Positions 21,302 to 29,822 of a stretch of 64,000 nt of DNA are shown one piece after another. The notes under the pieces are model-generated. The model was not told the DNA's origin, searched no databases, and saw nothing but the letters and a program-made list of their open reading frames with translations. The translations under genes and the position numbers were made by a program. The DNA is from WTFV01 sp965203525 (GTDB lineage Bacteria; Acidobacteriota; Vicinamibacteria; Vicinamibacterales; UBA8438): NCBI GenBank assembly GCA_965203525.1, contig OZ241898.1, forward strand, positions 558,001 through 622,000, in the 5' to 3' direction. Each line of letters starts with the position of its first letter. Positions within the stretch are counted from its first letter, which is position 1.

Positions 21302-24300
21302 TTGAGCGGCAGCTTCCAGAGAACGCTGGACCACATCCGGTCCGTCGCCGACTCCGAGGCGCACAAGGGGCGCCTCTTCGAGCGGCTGATGAAGACGTAC
21401 TTCCTCGAGGACCCGCTCTACCGGGAGCGTTTCTCCAACGTCCGGCTCTGGTCCGAGTGGGCCGCCGTGCGGCCGGACTTCGACGGCGCCGACACCGGCA
21501 TCGACCTCGTGGCCGAGGAGCGCCGGGGCGGCTGTTGCGCCGTCCAGTGCAAGTGCCATGCGCCCGGCACGCAGATCTCGAAGCCTCATCTCGACTCCTT
21601 CATCGCCGCATCGGCCCGCGACCCGTTCACCGCCCGCATCGTCGTGGACACAGGCGACGGCTGGGGGCCGAACGCCCGCAAGACCATCGAGCGGCTGAAG
21701 CCCGCCTGCACCGTGCTCCGCTTCGGCGACCTCGCCGGCCGGCCTTTCGACTGGCCCGATCTCGTGCGTGGCGCGCCGGAAGATCTCGCCTTCCGCCGCG
21801 AAACCTTCCGTCTGCGGCGCCACCAGCAGGCCGCGTTCGACGACGTGATCGCCGGCTTCCGGGACCACGACCGCGGCAAGCTCGTCATGGCCTGCGGCGC
21901 CGGCAAGACCTTTACCGCGCTGCGCATCGCGGAAGCCGTGGCGGGTGCCGCCGGCCGGGTCCTGTACCTGGTGCCGTCGATTTCCCTGTTCTCCCAGTCG
22001 ATGCGGGAGTGGGCGACGCAACGCGCGACCGCCCACCGCTACGTCGGCGTCTGCTCCGACACCCGGGCGGGCCGCAACGACGAGGACGCTTCACTTCAAG
22101 AGCTCGAGATCCCGGTCACCACGGACCCACCGTCGATCTCCCGGGCGCTCCGGGAGGCCGCCGAAGACGCAATGACCGTGGTCTTCTGCACCTACCACTC
22201 GCTCGGCGTCGTGGAGCGGGCGCAGGACGAGGGAGCGCCGCCCTTCGACCTCGTGCTCTGCGACGAAGCGCACCGGACCACCGGCGTCGAGCGGCCCGGC
22301 GACAAGACCTCCCCATTCGTGCTTGTCCACGATGGGGAGCGGATCCGGGCCGCTCGGCGCCTCTACATGACGGCGACGCCGCGCCTCTACACGGAGAGCG
22401 CCAAGGCGAAGGCGGCGAGCCACGACGTCGACGTCTTCTCGATGGACGATCCGGAGACCTACGGGCCGGAGTTCCACCGCCTGCCCTTCTCCCGGGCGGT
22501 CGAGCAGGGGTTGCTGTCGGACTACAAGGTTGTCGTGCTCGCCATGTCCGAGCAGCACGTCGACGCCGCGTTGCAGGCGCATCTGGCGGGGGGCGAGAGC
22601 GAGATCAACCTGACCGACGCCGCGAAGATCACCGGCTGCTGGCGGGCGTTGCAGAATCCGGAGAACAAGGTCCCCGGCAAAGAGCCCGTCCGCCGCCTGT
22701 CCCGCGCCATCGCGTTCACCAACACCATCGTCGCGTCGAAGCGTCTGGAAACGCACTGGGACGACATCGTCGGCCACGCCGTCGAGCTGCTGCCGGAGGC
22801 CGAACGCCGGAGCGCGCTCCGTTGCGACACCCGGCACGTCGACGGCCAGCATCACGCGCTCGATCGCAAGGCCCGGATCGAGTGGCTGAAGGGCGAGCGT
22901 GGCGCCGGGGGCGACGCCGAGGGCGCGTGCCGCATCCTCTCGAACGCGCGCTGCCTGTCCGAGGGAATCGACGTGCCGGCGCTGGACGCGGTGCTGTTCA
23001 TGAGCCCCCGGAACTCGCAGGTGGACATCGTCCAGGCCGTGGGCCGCGCCATGCGCAAGGCGCCCGGCAAGGAGTACGGCTACATCATCCTGCCGATCGC
23101 GGTGCCGGCGGGCGTCAATCCCGCCGCGGCGCTGGACGACAACGAGCGCTTCGGCGTGGTCTGGAACGTCCTGCGCGCGCTACGTTCGCATGACGACCGG
23201 TTCGACGCCGAGATCAACAAGATCGACCTCAACGACACGCCCACCGGCCGCATCATCTTCAGCGGCGGAGACGGATTTCCAGCCGGCCCCGAGCTGCCGT
23301 TCGCGCCGATCGACCTGCCGCCCGGCGCCATCTTCGCCAGGATCGTCGACAAGTGCGGAGACCGGAAGTACTGGGAGACCTGGGCCAGGGACGTCGCGGA
23401 CATCTTCACGCGACTGGTTCACCGGATCGAGCATCTGCTGGCCGCCCCCGGCAACGAGGCGTTGCGCGAGTGGTTCGGCGCGTTCCACGAGGAGCTGAAG
23501 GTCTCGATCAACGCGTCGATCGGCCGCGGCAACGCCATCGAGATCATGGCGCAACACATCCTGACGCGCCCGGTCTTCGAGGCGCTGTTCGAGCACTACG
23601 ACTTCGCGGCCACCAACCCGGTGGCCCGGGCCCTGGACGCCCTGCGGCAGGACTTCGGCGAATTCGGCCTCGAGAACGAGGTGCGGGACCTGGAGCGTTT
23701 CTACGAAAGCGTCCGGATGCGCGCCCGCGGCCTCGACAACAGCGCGGCGCGGCAGCGGGTGCTGATGGAACTCTACGAGAAGTTCTTCGCGACCGCGCTC
23801 AAAAAGGACACCGAACGCCTCGGCATCGTCTACACCCCGGTCGAGATCGTGGACTTCATCCTGAACAGCGCCGACCACGTGCTGCGCGAGGAGTTCGGCC
23901 GCAGCCTGAGCGACGAAGGCGTTCACGTGCTCGATCCCTTCACAGGTACCGGTATCTTCCTCGTCCGCCTGCTCCAGTCGGTCCTGATCGCCGACCGGGA
24001 CCTCGAAAGGAAGTACCGCCGGGAGCTGCACGCCAACGAGATCGTGCTGTTGGCCTATTACATCGCCGCCGTCCACGTCGAGGAAGCGTTCCACGGCCGG
24101 CGGGGAGCGGACGGCCCCTATCGGCCCTTCGAGGGGATCGTCCTGACCGACACCTTCAACCTGCACACCGACCGGACCGGCTTTCCCAGGAATTGGCTAC
24201 CCGACAACAGCGAGCGCGCCGAACGCCAGCAGCGCCTGCCGATCCAGGTCGTCGTCGGCAATCCCCCGTGGTCGGCGGCGCAGAAGAGCTCGGCGGACGA

Positions 24301-26128
24301 CAACCCGAACGTCGATTATCCGGAGCTGGAGAAGCGGGTCAGCGAGACGTACGCCGTCCGCTCGACCGCGACCCTGAAGAACAGCCTGTACGACACCTAC
24401 AAGATGGCGATCCGCTGGGCCTCGGATCGCATCGGCGAACAGGGCGTGATCGCGTTCGTCACCAACGGTTCCTGGATCGACGGCAACGTGGATTCCGGCA
24501 TCCGGGCCTGTCTGGTGGAGGAATTCAGCGCCATTTGGGTCTTGAACCTGCGGGGGAACCAACGCACCCAGGGAGAACGCTCCCGACGCGAAGGCGGAAA
24601 GGTGTTCGGCCAAGGCTCGCGGGCACCGGTGGCGATCACGATCCTGGTCCGAAACCCCGATGCTTCCCACGACGGCTGCCGCATCCGGTACCGCGACGTC
24701 GGCGACTACCTCAAGCGCGGTGAGAAGCTAGCGATCCTGCGGGAAGCCGGATCCGTCGCCGGCATCGAGGACTGGCGCGAGATCACGCCGAACCGGCAAC
24801 ACGACTGGATCGGCCAGCGCAGCGAGGAGTTCCAGCGGCTCTATCCCCTGGGCTCGAAGGAGGTGAAGGCCGGCCAGGAGGGCGAGGCGATATTCGAGCT
24901 GTTCAGCAATGGATACAAGACTGGGAAAGACGCGTACCTCTACAACTTCTCCCGCAACGCCTGCGCGGAGAACGCACGGCTCGTGACGAAGGATTACCTG
25001 GGCGCCATGCGCGTCGCCGAAGAACGTCCGCAGTACGGCGTAGACGAGGTTGCACGTCGCCACTCCTCGAACGTCCGGTGGGACCGGGAATTGAAGAACA
25101 ACCTGCGGAGACGGAAGAGGGTCACGTTCTCGGCAGGCAACGTGCAGAAGACCCAATACCGCCCGTTCGTCAAGCAACACTGCTACGTCGAATACGTACT
25201 GGTGAACAACAAGTACCAGATGGACAAAATTTTCCCACGTCAACGGTGGAAGCCATTCTCGGCGCTCGTGGTCGATACGATGCCCGATCTGGAAGTCGTA
25301 TCGAAAACGCAGTGCTTCCCGCGCTACCGCTACGAGCGGAGAATCGCGTCATCTGTGTACCGGGGATCGGCTCCACCAAGCGGTTCTCGGTCCTCGTCGC
25401 CGACCGCATGCCCGACCTTCATTTCCTCGAATTCGGCCAGTGCTTCCCCCGTTGGATCTATCACCCACGGGGGTATCTTTGACGAGACTGATCTGTTCCC
25501 GACCGAGCTGGGGCGCATGGACAACGTTACCGACACGGCGCTGAGCGCCTTTCGGAAGCACTACGGCGACGAGGGGATCACGAAGGATGCGATCTTCGAG
25601 TACGTCTACGGAGTCCTCCATGCCCCGGCCTACCGGGAACGCTTCGCCAACGACTTGGCGAAGGCGCTGCCGCGCATTCCCTTCGCCCCCGACTTCCATC
25701 CCTTCGCGGCGGCCGGCCACGCACTGATGGATCTGCACATCGGCTACGAAGATTGCGAGGAATACCCGCTCGAACTGATTTCGCGCGATGAGGGAGAACC
25801 GCGACCGGAGCACTTCCGCATCGGCAGACGGGCGATGCGCTTCGCCGATGACGAAAGATCCGTGCTGATCGTCAACGACCACATGCGGTTGGCCGGCATT
25901 CCGCCCGCAGCCCACCGGTACGAAGTCAACGGCAGGACGCCGCTCGAATGGTTCATCGACCGCTACCGGATCGTGCGGGACAAGCAAAGCGGCATCGTCA
26001 ACGATCCCAACGCCTGGTTCGATGACCCCCGCGACCTGATCGCCGCGTTCCGCAGGATCGTGTACGTCAGCGTGGAAAGCGCCCGCATCGTCCAGGGGTT
26101 GCCGGGGCTCTCGGCGGACAGGGACTGA
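21302..26128 (+). CDS. Single-chain helicase-methylase restriction enzyme (Type ISP-like)
   Basis: The 1608-residue protein carries an Mrr-like nuclease (DTGIDLVAEE with AVQCKCH, about 62-85). A superfamily 2 helicase follows (Walker A CGAGKT near 199, DEAH near 321, MTATP, QAVGRAMRK near 585). Next are a helical coupler, an N6-adenine methylase (DPFTGTGIF near 880, NPPW near 986) and a C-terminal target-recognition region. One chain would read, methylate, translocate and cut DNA, as in LlaGI/LlaBIII. The start is TTG at 21302 with aaggaaaa upstream. Residues about 1345-1390 seem to be read in the wrong frame between two compensating shifts. It sits next to tRNA-Lys, which suggests acquisition. 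Confidence 0.85.
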   Translation: MSGSFQRTLDHIRSVADSEAHKGRLFERLMKTYFLEDPLYRERFSNVRLWSEWAAVRPDFDGADTGIDLVAEERRGGCCAVQCKCHAPGTQISKPHLDSFIAASARDPFTARIVVDTGDGWGPNARKTIERLKPACTVLRFGDLAGRPFDWPDLVRGAPEDLAFRRETFRLRRHQQAAFDDVIAGFRDHDRGKLVMACGAGKTFTALRIAEAVAGAAGRVLYLVPSISLFSQSMREWATQRATAHRYVGVCSDTRAGRNDEDASLQELEIPVTTDPPSISRALREAAEDAMTVVFCTYHSLGVVERAQDEGAPPFDLVLCDEAHRTTGVERPGDKTSPFVLVHDGERIRAARRLYMTATPRLYTESAKAKAASHDVDVFSMDDPETYGPEFHRLPFSRAVEQGLLSDYKVVVLAMSEQHVDAALQAHLAGGESEINLTDAAKITGCWRALQNPENKVPGKEPVRRLSRAIAFTNTIVASKRLETHWDDIVGHAVELLPEAERRSALRCDTRHVDGQHHALDRKARIEWLKGERGAGGDAEGACRILSNARCLSEGIDVPALDAVLFMSPRNSQVDIVQAVGRAMRKAPGKEYGYIILPIAVPAGVNPAAALDDNERFGVVWNVLRALRSHDDRFDAEINKIDLNDTPTGRIIFSGGDGFPAGPELPFAPIDLPPGAIFARIVDKCGDRKYWETWARDVADIFTRLVHRIEHLLAAPGNEALREWFGAFHEELKVSINASIGRGNAIEIMAQHILTRPVFEALFEHYDFAATNPVARALDALRQDFGEFGLENEVRDLERFYESVRMRARGLDNSAARQRVLMELYEKFFATALKKDTERLGIVYTPVEIVDFILNSADHVLREEFGRSLSDEGVHVLDPFTGTGIFLVRLLQSVLIADRDLERKYRRELHANEIVLLAYYIAAVHVEEAFHGRRGADGPYRPFEGIVLTDTFNLHTDRTGFPRNWLPDNSERAERQQRLPIQVVVGNPPWSAAQKSSADDNPNVDYPELEKRVSETYAVRSTATLKNSLYDTYKMAIRWASDRIGEQGVIAFVTNGSWIDGNVDSGIRACLVEEFSAIWVLNLRGNQRTQGERSRREGGKVFGQGSRAPVAITILVRNPDASHDGCRIRYRDVGDYLKRGEKLAILREAGSVAGIEDWREITPNRQHDWIGQRSEEFQRLYPLGSKEVKAGQEGEAIFELFSNGYKTGKDAYLYNFSRNACAENARLVTKDYLGAMRVAEERPQYGVDEVARRHSSNVRWDRELKNNLRRRKRVTFSAGNVQKTQYRPFVKQHCYVEYVLVNNKYQMDKIFPRQRWKPFSALVVDTMPDLEVVSKTQCFPRYRYERRIASSVYRGSAPPSGSRSSSPTACPTFISSNSASASPVGSITHGGIFDETDLFPTELGRMDNVTDTALSAFRKHYGDEGITKDAIFEYVYGVLHAPAYRERFANDLAKALPRIPFAPDFHPFAAAGHALMDLHIGYEDCEEYPLELISRDEGEPRPEHFRIGRRAMRFADDERSVLIVNDHMRLAGIPPAAHRYEVNGRTPLEWFIDRYRIVRDKQSGIVNDPNAWFDDPRDLIAAFRRIVYVSVESARIVQGLPGLSADRD
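25230..25470 (+). repeat. Diverged tandem duplication with local frame switch in the target-recognition region
   Basis: In the gene's frame, 25245-25336 encodes SALVVDTMPDLEVV followed by QCFPRYRY. About 133 bases later the -1 frame encodes SVLVADRMPDLHFL followed by QCFPRWIY, preceded by NRVICVPGIGSTK. The annotated frame through 25337-25470 is Ser/Arg-rich and unlike the family. This indicates two homologous segments in tandem, with one indel before and a compensating indel after the second. Confidence 0.65.
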
Positions 26129-26266
26129 TGCTCGGCGCTTGGCGTCCCTGCGCGCTCGAGTCCGAACCGCGCCCGGAGTTGATCCGTCGTGTCAGGGGCC
26201 GGCCACCGGGCTGGCGGCACGGCGTATCCGTGCCCCCGCACGCAGACGCGCGTGGCGGTCCGACGG

Positions 26267-26297
26267 GAGAGCCGCGGCCGGGGAGACCGCGGCTCTC
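26267..26297. terminator. Perfect 11-bp hairpin between convergent genes
   Basis: gagagccgcgg (26267-26277) pairs with ccgcggctctc (26287-26297) over a 9-base loop, between the convergent restriction-enzyme and DUF2911 genes. It lacks a T-run but its position suits a bidirectional terminator. Confidence 0.55.
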
Positions 26298-26331
26298 GTG
26301 ACGGCGGCGGGGCGCTGCCGGCGGCGGTGAA

Positions 26332-26973
26332 TCAGTGCACCATCAGCGGGACGCTGGCGGTCAGCGCGCCCCACTCGAAGCCGAGGGCGCCGTCGGCGAT
26401 CGAGATCACGAGCTGCTCGGCCGGCGGGTCGAGCGCGCCGACCTCCATCGGGACGTGGGCGAGGTCGTGCTCGGCGTTGTAGGCGGTACCCCACTGGCCG
26501 GTCTCGCTGTTGACGATCAGGTGGACCTCTTCGTTCGCCCGCATGATCCACAGCGTGTATTCGCCGGCCGGGACGTGCGTTTCGCCGAGCATCAGATCGC
26601 GGTCGGTGGTCAGCGTGGTCGCCTCGTCGGCGCCGAGGCGCCAGACGGCGTCGGCCATCGGCTCGACGCTCTCGCCGACGACCCTCCCCTTCAGGTACGG
26701 CCGTCCGTAGGCGATGGTGAGGTTGCCGCCGTCGATGCTCCAGTTGACGCTGACGTGCGGGCTGCCGCCGGCGCCCTCGTGGACCAGCGTCGCGGCGCCG
26801 CCGCCGAGCATGCCCAGGTCGGCGGACGCCTCCTGGGCCGGGGCTTCTTCAGCCATCGCTTCTTCAGCCATCGCTTCGACTGCCGGCGCTTCGCCGCCGC
26901 TTCCGCAGGCCGCCGCGAAAGCCATCGAGAGGAACACCAGGAACGACGTGACGAGCAGGTTGCGAGCGTTCAT
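26332..26973 (-). CDS. DUF2911 lipoprotein
   Basis: The 213-residue protein has a lipoprotein signal with lipobox AAAC (Cys near residue 23). A low-complexity stretch follows with two MAEEA repeats. The DUF2911 domain comes next, with ITIAYGRP-like, GRVVGE, VWRLGADEATTL and PAGEYTLW motifs. Function is unknown; the family is common in Bacteroidetes and Acidobacteria. ATG at 26973 is preceded by ggaaggagac. A TATTCT box at 27003-27008 (minus) could serve as -10. The frame stays open upstream into the arginase relic, but that is not one gene. Confidence 0.8.
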   Translation of the reverse strand: MNARNLLVTSFLVFLSMAFAAACGSGGEAPAVEAMAEEAMAEEAPAQEASADLGMLGGGAATLVHEGAGGSPHVSVNWSIDGGNLTIAYGRPYLKGRVVGESVEPMADAVWRLGADEATTLTTDRDLMLGETHVPAGEYTLWIMRANEEVHLIVNSETGQWGTAYNAEHDLAHVPMEVGALDPPAEQLVISIADGALGFEWGALTASVPLMVH

Positions 26974-27063
26974 CGAGTCTCCTTCCATCCGTGAGTCGTC
27001 GAAGAATAGCACGTGGCGGCTACAGAATCCGCAGGTCGGGGGGCGAGGGCCCGCTGCCGCGCG

Positions 27064-27156
27064 GCCGGCGATGCGCAGGGCGGAGGGTCCCATGTCGACC
27101 CCGCGCCGGTCGGCCCCGAGATCGAGCGGCACCCCGATGACGTGCACCGGATTCAT
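27064..27156 (-). pseudogene. Arginase 5' fragment (first 31 codons only)
   Basis: Starting at ATG 27156, the minus strand encodes VIGVPLDLGADRRGVDMG and SALRIAG, the conserved N-terminus of arginase. The similarity then stops abruptly at about 27064. The ATG overlaps the hemY stop as ATGA, so it was once a coupled gene downstream of hemY. The rest has been deleted, joining the stub to the DUF2911 promoter region. Confidence 0.75.
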
Positions 27157-28595
27157 GTTCCGTTCCGGACGGCGTCCGCCGCCTTCCGCCCCGCGGCGCG
27201 TCCGGCCGCCACGCAGTCGGCGATGCCGACGCCGCGGAAGGCGGCGCCGATGATCTGCAGCCCCGGCGTCCGCGCCAGGCGCCGGTCGATTTCGGCGACG
27301 CGCGCCGGGTGGCCGACCTCGAATTGCGGGTTGGCCCGCGGCCAGCGGTAGACGCGGGCGAGCGCCGGTTCGCCGCGGATGCCGAGCAGCCGGGCCAGAT
27401 CGGCCCGCACGGCGTCGATGAGCGCCGCGTCGGTCTGCGCGAGCGCGTCCGGCCGGCGCGCGCCGCCGACGAAGCCGCGCAGCAGGACGTGGTCGTCCGG
27501 GGCGCGGCCGGGCCACTTGGACGAGATCCAGGTGGCGGCGGTGATCGCGAATCCCGGCTCGACGCGGGGGACGACGAAGCCGCTGCCCCGCAGCGGGTGC
27601 GCGACCCCGGCCCGGGGGAAGGCCAGCACCACGACGGCGACGGACGTGTCGGTGAACGCCTCGCAGAGGCGGCCGAGCGCGCCGTCGACGCCGGCCACCA
27701 GCGGCGCCGCGGCGTGGGCGGGCAGCGCGCAGATGACCTGGTCCGCGGTGACGCGGGGACCGTGCGCCGGCCGCAGCGCGTACGGCGGACCGGCCGTCAG
27801 CCCCGCGATCGCGGTCCGGAGCCGGAGCGCGTGGGCCGGCAGGCGCGCGGCGAGGGCGCGGGGCAGCGTGTCGAGTCCCTCCGGGAACGAGCGGAACGGG
27901 CCGTCCCGCGCGCCGGTTCCGGCGCGGGCCGCCGCCGCCCGGCGGAACCCCCGCAGGACGCTGCCGTGGGCCTGCTCGGCCTCGACGAACTGGGGGAAGA
28001 GCGCGCGCATCGACAGCCGCTCGACGTCTCCCGCGTGGATGCCGGCGAGCAGCGGTTCCGCCAGGTAGTCGGCCGCTTCCGCCCCGAAGCGGCGCCGGAA
28101 GAACGCGCCGATCGTGTCGTCGCGGCGGGTCCGGTCCCGGGGCGCCACCAGGTCCAGGGCCAGCCGCAGCCGGCCGCGCCACGAGAGGAGCCGCTGGGCG
28201 GCGAGCGCGCCGATCCCGGTCGGGATGCCGAAGACCGACCCGGGGGGCAGGGGGTGGAGCTTCCCGCCGCGCACGACGTACGCGGTGCGCGGCGTCCGCG
28301 TCGGAACGAGGCGGCCGGCAAGGCCGAGCTCGCCGCAGAGCGCCAGCGCCGCCGGCTTCTGCGCGACCAGCGCATCGGGCCCGGCGTCTATCGTGAAGCC
28401 GCCGGTCCGTTCGGTGCGGATCACGCCGCCGAGCCGGTCGGACTTCTCGAAGAGGACGAAGGGCGTCCGCGTTCGATGCAGCTCGTACGCAGCCGAGAGC
28501 CCGCTGATGCCCCCGCCGACGACGGCGACGGCAGCGCGGCGGGAGCTTCCGCTCGACGGCCGCGGCGTCTCCGGGTCGTGCGGCGTCGGCTTCAT
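27153..28595 (-). CDS. hemY: Protoporphyrinogen/coproporphyrinogen oxidase (HemY type)
   Basis: An FAD enzyme of late haem synthesis, 480 residues. The dinucleotide motif VVGGGISGLSAAYEL is at about 24-38, followed by FEKSDRLGG. The C-terminus has the typical GxxFRGVGIADCVAAG FAD contact. It lies 63 bases downstream of hemE in the same direction, so the two are probably co-transcribed. The stop overlaps the start of a decayed arginase gene. Oxygen-dependent oxidation of protoporphyrinogen or coproporphyrinogen cannot be told apart from sequence alone. Confidence 0.88.
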   Translation of the reverse strand: MKPTPHDPETPRPSSGSSRRAAVAVVGGGISGLSAAYELHRTRTPFVLFEKSDRLGGVIRTERTGGFTIDAGPDALVAQKPAALALCGELGLAGRLVPTRTPRTAYVVRGGKLHPLPPGSVFGIPTGIGALAAQRLLSWRGRLRLALDLVAPRDRTRRDDTIGAFFRRRFGAEAADYLAEPLLAGIHAGDVERLSMRALFPQFVEAEQAHGSVLRGFRRAAAARAGTGARDGPFRSFPEGLDTLPRALAARLPAHALRLRTAIAGLTAGPPYALRPAHGPRVTADQVICALPAHAAAPLVAGVDGALGRLCEAFTDTSVAVVVLAFPRAGVAHPLRGSGFVVPRVEPGFAITAATWISSKWPGRAPDDHVLLRGFVGGARRPDALAQTDAALIDAVRADLARLLGIRGEPALARVYRWPRANPQFEVGHPARVAEIDRRLARTPGLQIIGAAFRGVGIADCVAAGRAAGRKAADAVRNGT

Positions 28596-28658
28596 GCGCC
28601 GCTTCCGCCCGGCCGCGGCGCGGGCGCCGCCGTCTCCTCCCGCTGCGCCCGGCCCGCG

Positions 28659-29681
28659 TCAGCCGCACTCGTGGACGAAGCGGGCCAGGGTCCGGACATG
28701 CGAGACGGGGGTTTCCGGAAGGATGCCGTGGCCGAGGTTGAAGATGTGGCCGGGCCGTCCGCCGGCCCGCCGCAGGACGTCCTGCGCGCCGGCGAGCAGG
28801 CGGTCGACCCGCCCGAGGAGCAGCGTCGGATCCAGGTTGCCCTGCACCGCCCGTCCGGACCCGATGCGTTCCCACGCCTGGTCGAGCGGGACGCGCCAGT
28901 CGACGCCGATGACGTCGCCGCCCGCCTCGGTCATCGCCTCCAGCAGGGTGGCGGTGCCGGTTCCGAAGTGCAGCACCGGCGCGCCGGTGGCGGCGACCGC
29001 GGCCAGCACGCGCCGCGTGTGGGGCAGGGCGAACTCGCGGTAGTCGTCCGGGCCGAGCGCCCCGACCCAGGAGTCGAAGACCTGGATGGCCTGCGCGCCC
29101 GCCTCCACCTGCGCCACCAGGTAGTCGGCGACGGCCGCGGACAGCGCCTCGCACAGGCGGTGCCAGGCGGCCGGCTCGCCGTACATCAGCGCCTTGGTCT
29201 TCGCGTAGTGGCTCGACGGCCCGCCTTCGACGGCATAGGACGCCAGGGTGAACGGGGCGCCCCCGAACCCGATCAGGGGCACCCGGCCGGCCAGCTCGCC
29301 CCGCAGCAGGCGGATCGTCGCCAGCACGTGGCCGAGCGCTTCGCGCGGCTCGAACGTCCGCAGCCGGGCGACGTCGCCGGCGGTGCGGACCGGCTCGTGG
29401 ATGACCGGTCCTTCGCCCTTGACGAAGTCGAACGGAACGCCGAGCGGCTCGAGGGGCAGCAGCAGGTCCGAGAACAGGATGGCGGCGTCGACGTCGAGCC
29501 GGTCGACCGGCTGGAGCGTCACCTCGGCGGCCAGCTCCGGTTGCCGGCAGATGTCGAGCAGGGAGTGCCGCTCGCGGATCGCGCGGTACTCCGGCATGTA
29601 GCGGCCCGCCTGGCGCATGAACCAGACCGGCGTGCGGTCGACGGGCTCGCGCCGGCAGGCGCGCAGAAAGCGGTCGTTCAC
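28659..29681 (-). CDS. hemE: Uroporphyrinogen decarboxylase
   Basis: Converts uroporphyrinogen III to coproporphyrinogen III. The 340-residue product has the N-terminal RTPVWFMRQAGRYMPEYR signature near 16-33 and the FGGAPFTLASY motif near 150. A FNLGHGI motif sits near the C-terminus. GTG at 29681 matches the family start. Its downstream neighbour is hemY. Confidence 0.92.
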   Translation of the reverse strand: MNDRFLRACRREPVDRTPVWFMRQAGRYMPEYRAIRERHSLLDICRQPELAAEVTLQPVDRLDVDAAILFSDLLLPLEPLGVPFDFVKGEGPVIHEPVRTAGDVARLRTFEPREALGHVLATIRLLRGELAGRVPLIGFGGAPFTLASYAVEGGPSSHYAKTKALMYGEPAAWHRLCEALSAAVADYLVAQVEAGAQAIQVFDSWVGALGPDDYREFALPHTRRVLAAVAATGAPVLHFGTGTATLLEAMTEAGGDVIGVDWRVPLDQAWERIGSGRAVQGNLDPTLLLGRVDRLLAGAQDVLRRAGGRPGHIFNLGHGILPETPVSHVRTLARFVHECG

Positions 29682-29822
29682 GACGCGGATCGTACTACGA
29701 GCCGGCGGCCCGGCCGCGGCGGCGTCCGCGCCCGGCGCGGGCCGGTCCGCAAGGTTTCCGCAAGCAGACCGCAACCGCGTCCGGGTAGCATGGAAAGGGG
29801 GCGCTTTGCTATCATGCAGGGC

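Noticed and set aside
26332..29154. A 940-codon minus-strand frame joining DUF2911, the arginase stub and a region opposite hemY frame
   Set aside because: It merges unrelated segments. DUF2911 has its own signal peptide, ribosome site and start, and hemY is read in another frame.
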